This document shows positions 5,916-5,978 of a stretch of 5,978 nt of DNA, piece by piece. The DNA is from Candidatus Cloacimonadota bacterium. GTDB lineage: Bacteria > Cloacimonadota > Cloacimonadia > Cloacimonadales > TCS61. The position numbers were made by a program, and so were the translations under genes. The notes under the pieces were generated by a model. That model saw only the letters and a list, made by a program, of their open reading frames with translations. It did no database searches and was not told the DNA's origin. How positions within the stretch are numbered: the first letter of the stretch is position 1; each line of letters starts with the position of its first letter. The stretch lies in assembly GCA_018654125.1 (NCBI GenBank), contig JABIME010000166.1, forward strand, positions 1 through 5,978, in the 5' to 3' direction.

Positions 5916-5978
5916 AATTCTTTGCCTTATACTTTTATTCTGTGTAATCTTAAGTGCAGAACTTAGAATTGGTGAAAT
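5902..5978 (+). CDS. N-terminus of an exported protein, 3'-truncated by the window
   Basis: An ATG at 5902 opens a frame that stays open to the window end (25 codons plus two bases). It encodes MLKYKILCLILLFCVILSAE and then LRIGE: two lysines, a hydrophobic core of about 13 residues, and a plausible signal peptidase I site after LSA. This is a textbook signal peptide, which makes a real gene likely despite the short visible part. The start overlaps the last 14 nt of ispG in another frame, and purine-rich GAAGAG directly precedes it, so translation is probably coupled to ispG. The Cys in ILLFC is within the core and is not followed by a typical lipobox pattern, so a lipoprotein is less likely. 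Function cannot be told. Confidence 0.7.
   Translation, partial: MLKYKILCLILLFCVILSAELRIGE

Overview
The window is AT-rich bacterial DNA with five genes, two of them cut by the window edges. The best lineage guess is the FCB group, most likely Cloacimonadota or a neighbouring candidate phylum. The secreted protein in the middle ends in a type IX secretion (T9SS) type A tail with a YPNPFNP motif, which is an FCB hallmark. The ispG gene encodes the short form of about 350 residues, without the large inserted domain known from Bacteroidota, Chlamydiae and plants, so a typical Bacteroidota host is less likely. This placement is inferred from sequence features, not from a search.

Layout: (1) 1-1626 (+) is the 3' part of a radical SAM protein fused to a DUF2344/TIGR03936 domain; its start lies upstream of the window. 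(2) 1746-4196 (+) encodes an 816-residue exported protein with a signal peptide, 14 tandem FG-GAP/VCBS-type calcium-loop repeats (mostly 49 residues, 147 bp) and a T9SS sorting tail. (3) 4209-4727 (-) encodes a 172-residue cytoplasmic protein that I do not recognise, convergent with gene 2 and separated from it by 12 bp. (4) 4857-5915 (+) is ispG (gcpE) of the MEP isoprenoid pathway, divergent from gene 3 across a 129-bp regulatory region. (5) 5902 to the window end (+) is the first 25 codons of a gene for a signal-peptide-bearing protein, overlapping the end of ispG by 14 nt.

The genes do not form one obvious pathway. Genes 1 and 4 are housekeeping-type iron-sulfur proteins. Gene 2 is a cell-surface or released protein of unknown ligand. 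Gene 5 looks translationally coupled to ispG. Two start sites were moved downstream of the longest open frame because a good Shine-Dalgarno sequence decides them: ATG 1746 for the repeat protein and ATG 4857 for ispG.

I found no tRNA, rRNA, CRISPR array, insertion sequence or convincing intrinsic terminator. No stretch over 300 bp lacks a gene. The most unusual object is the repeat protein. An N-terminal stretch supplies exactly the half-unit missing from its last repeat, so the array adds up to 14 complete propeller-blade units, compatible with two seven-bladed rings.
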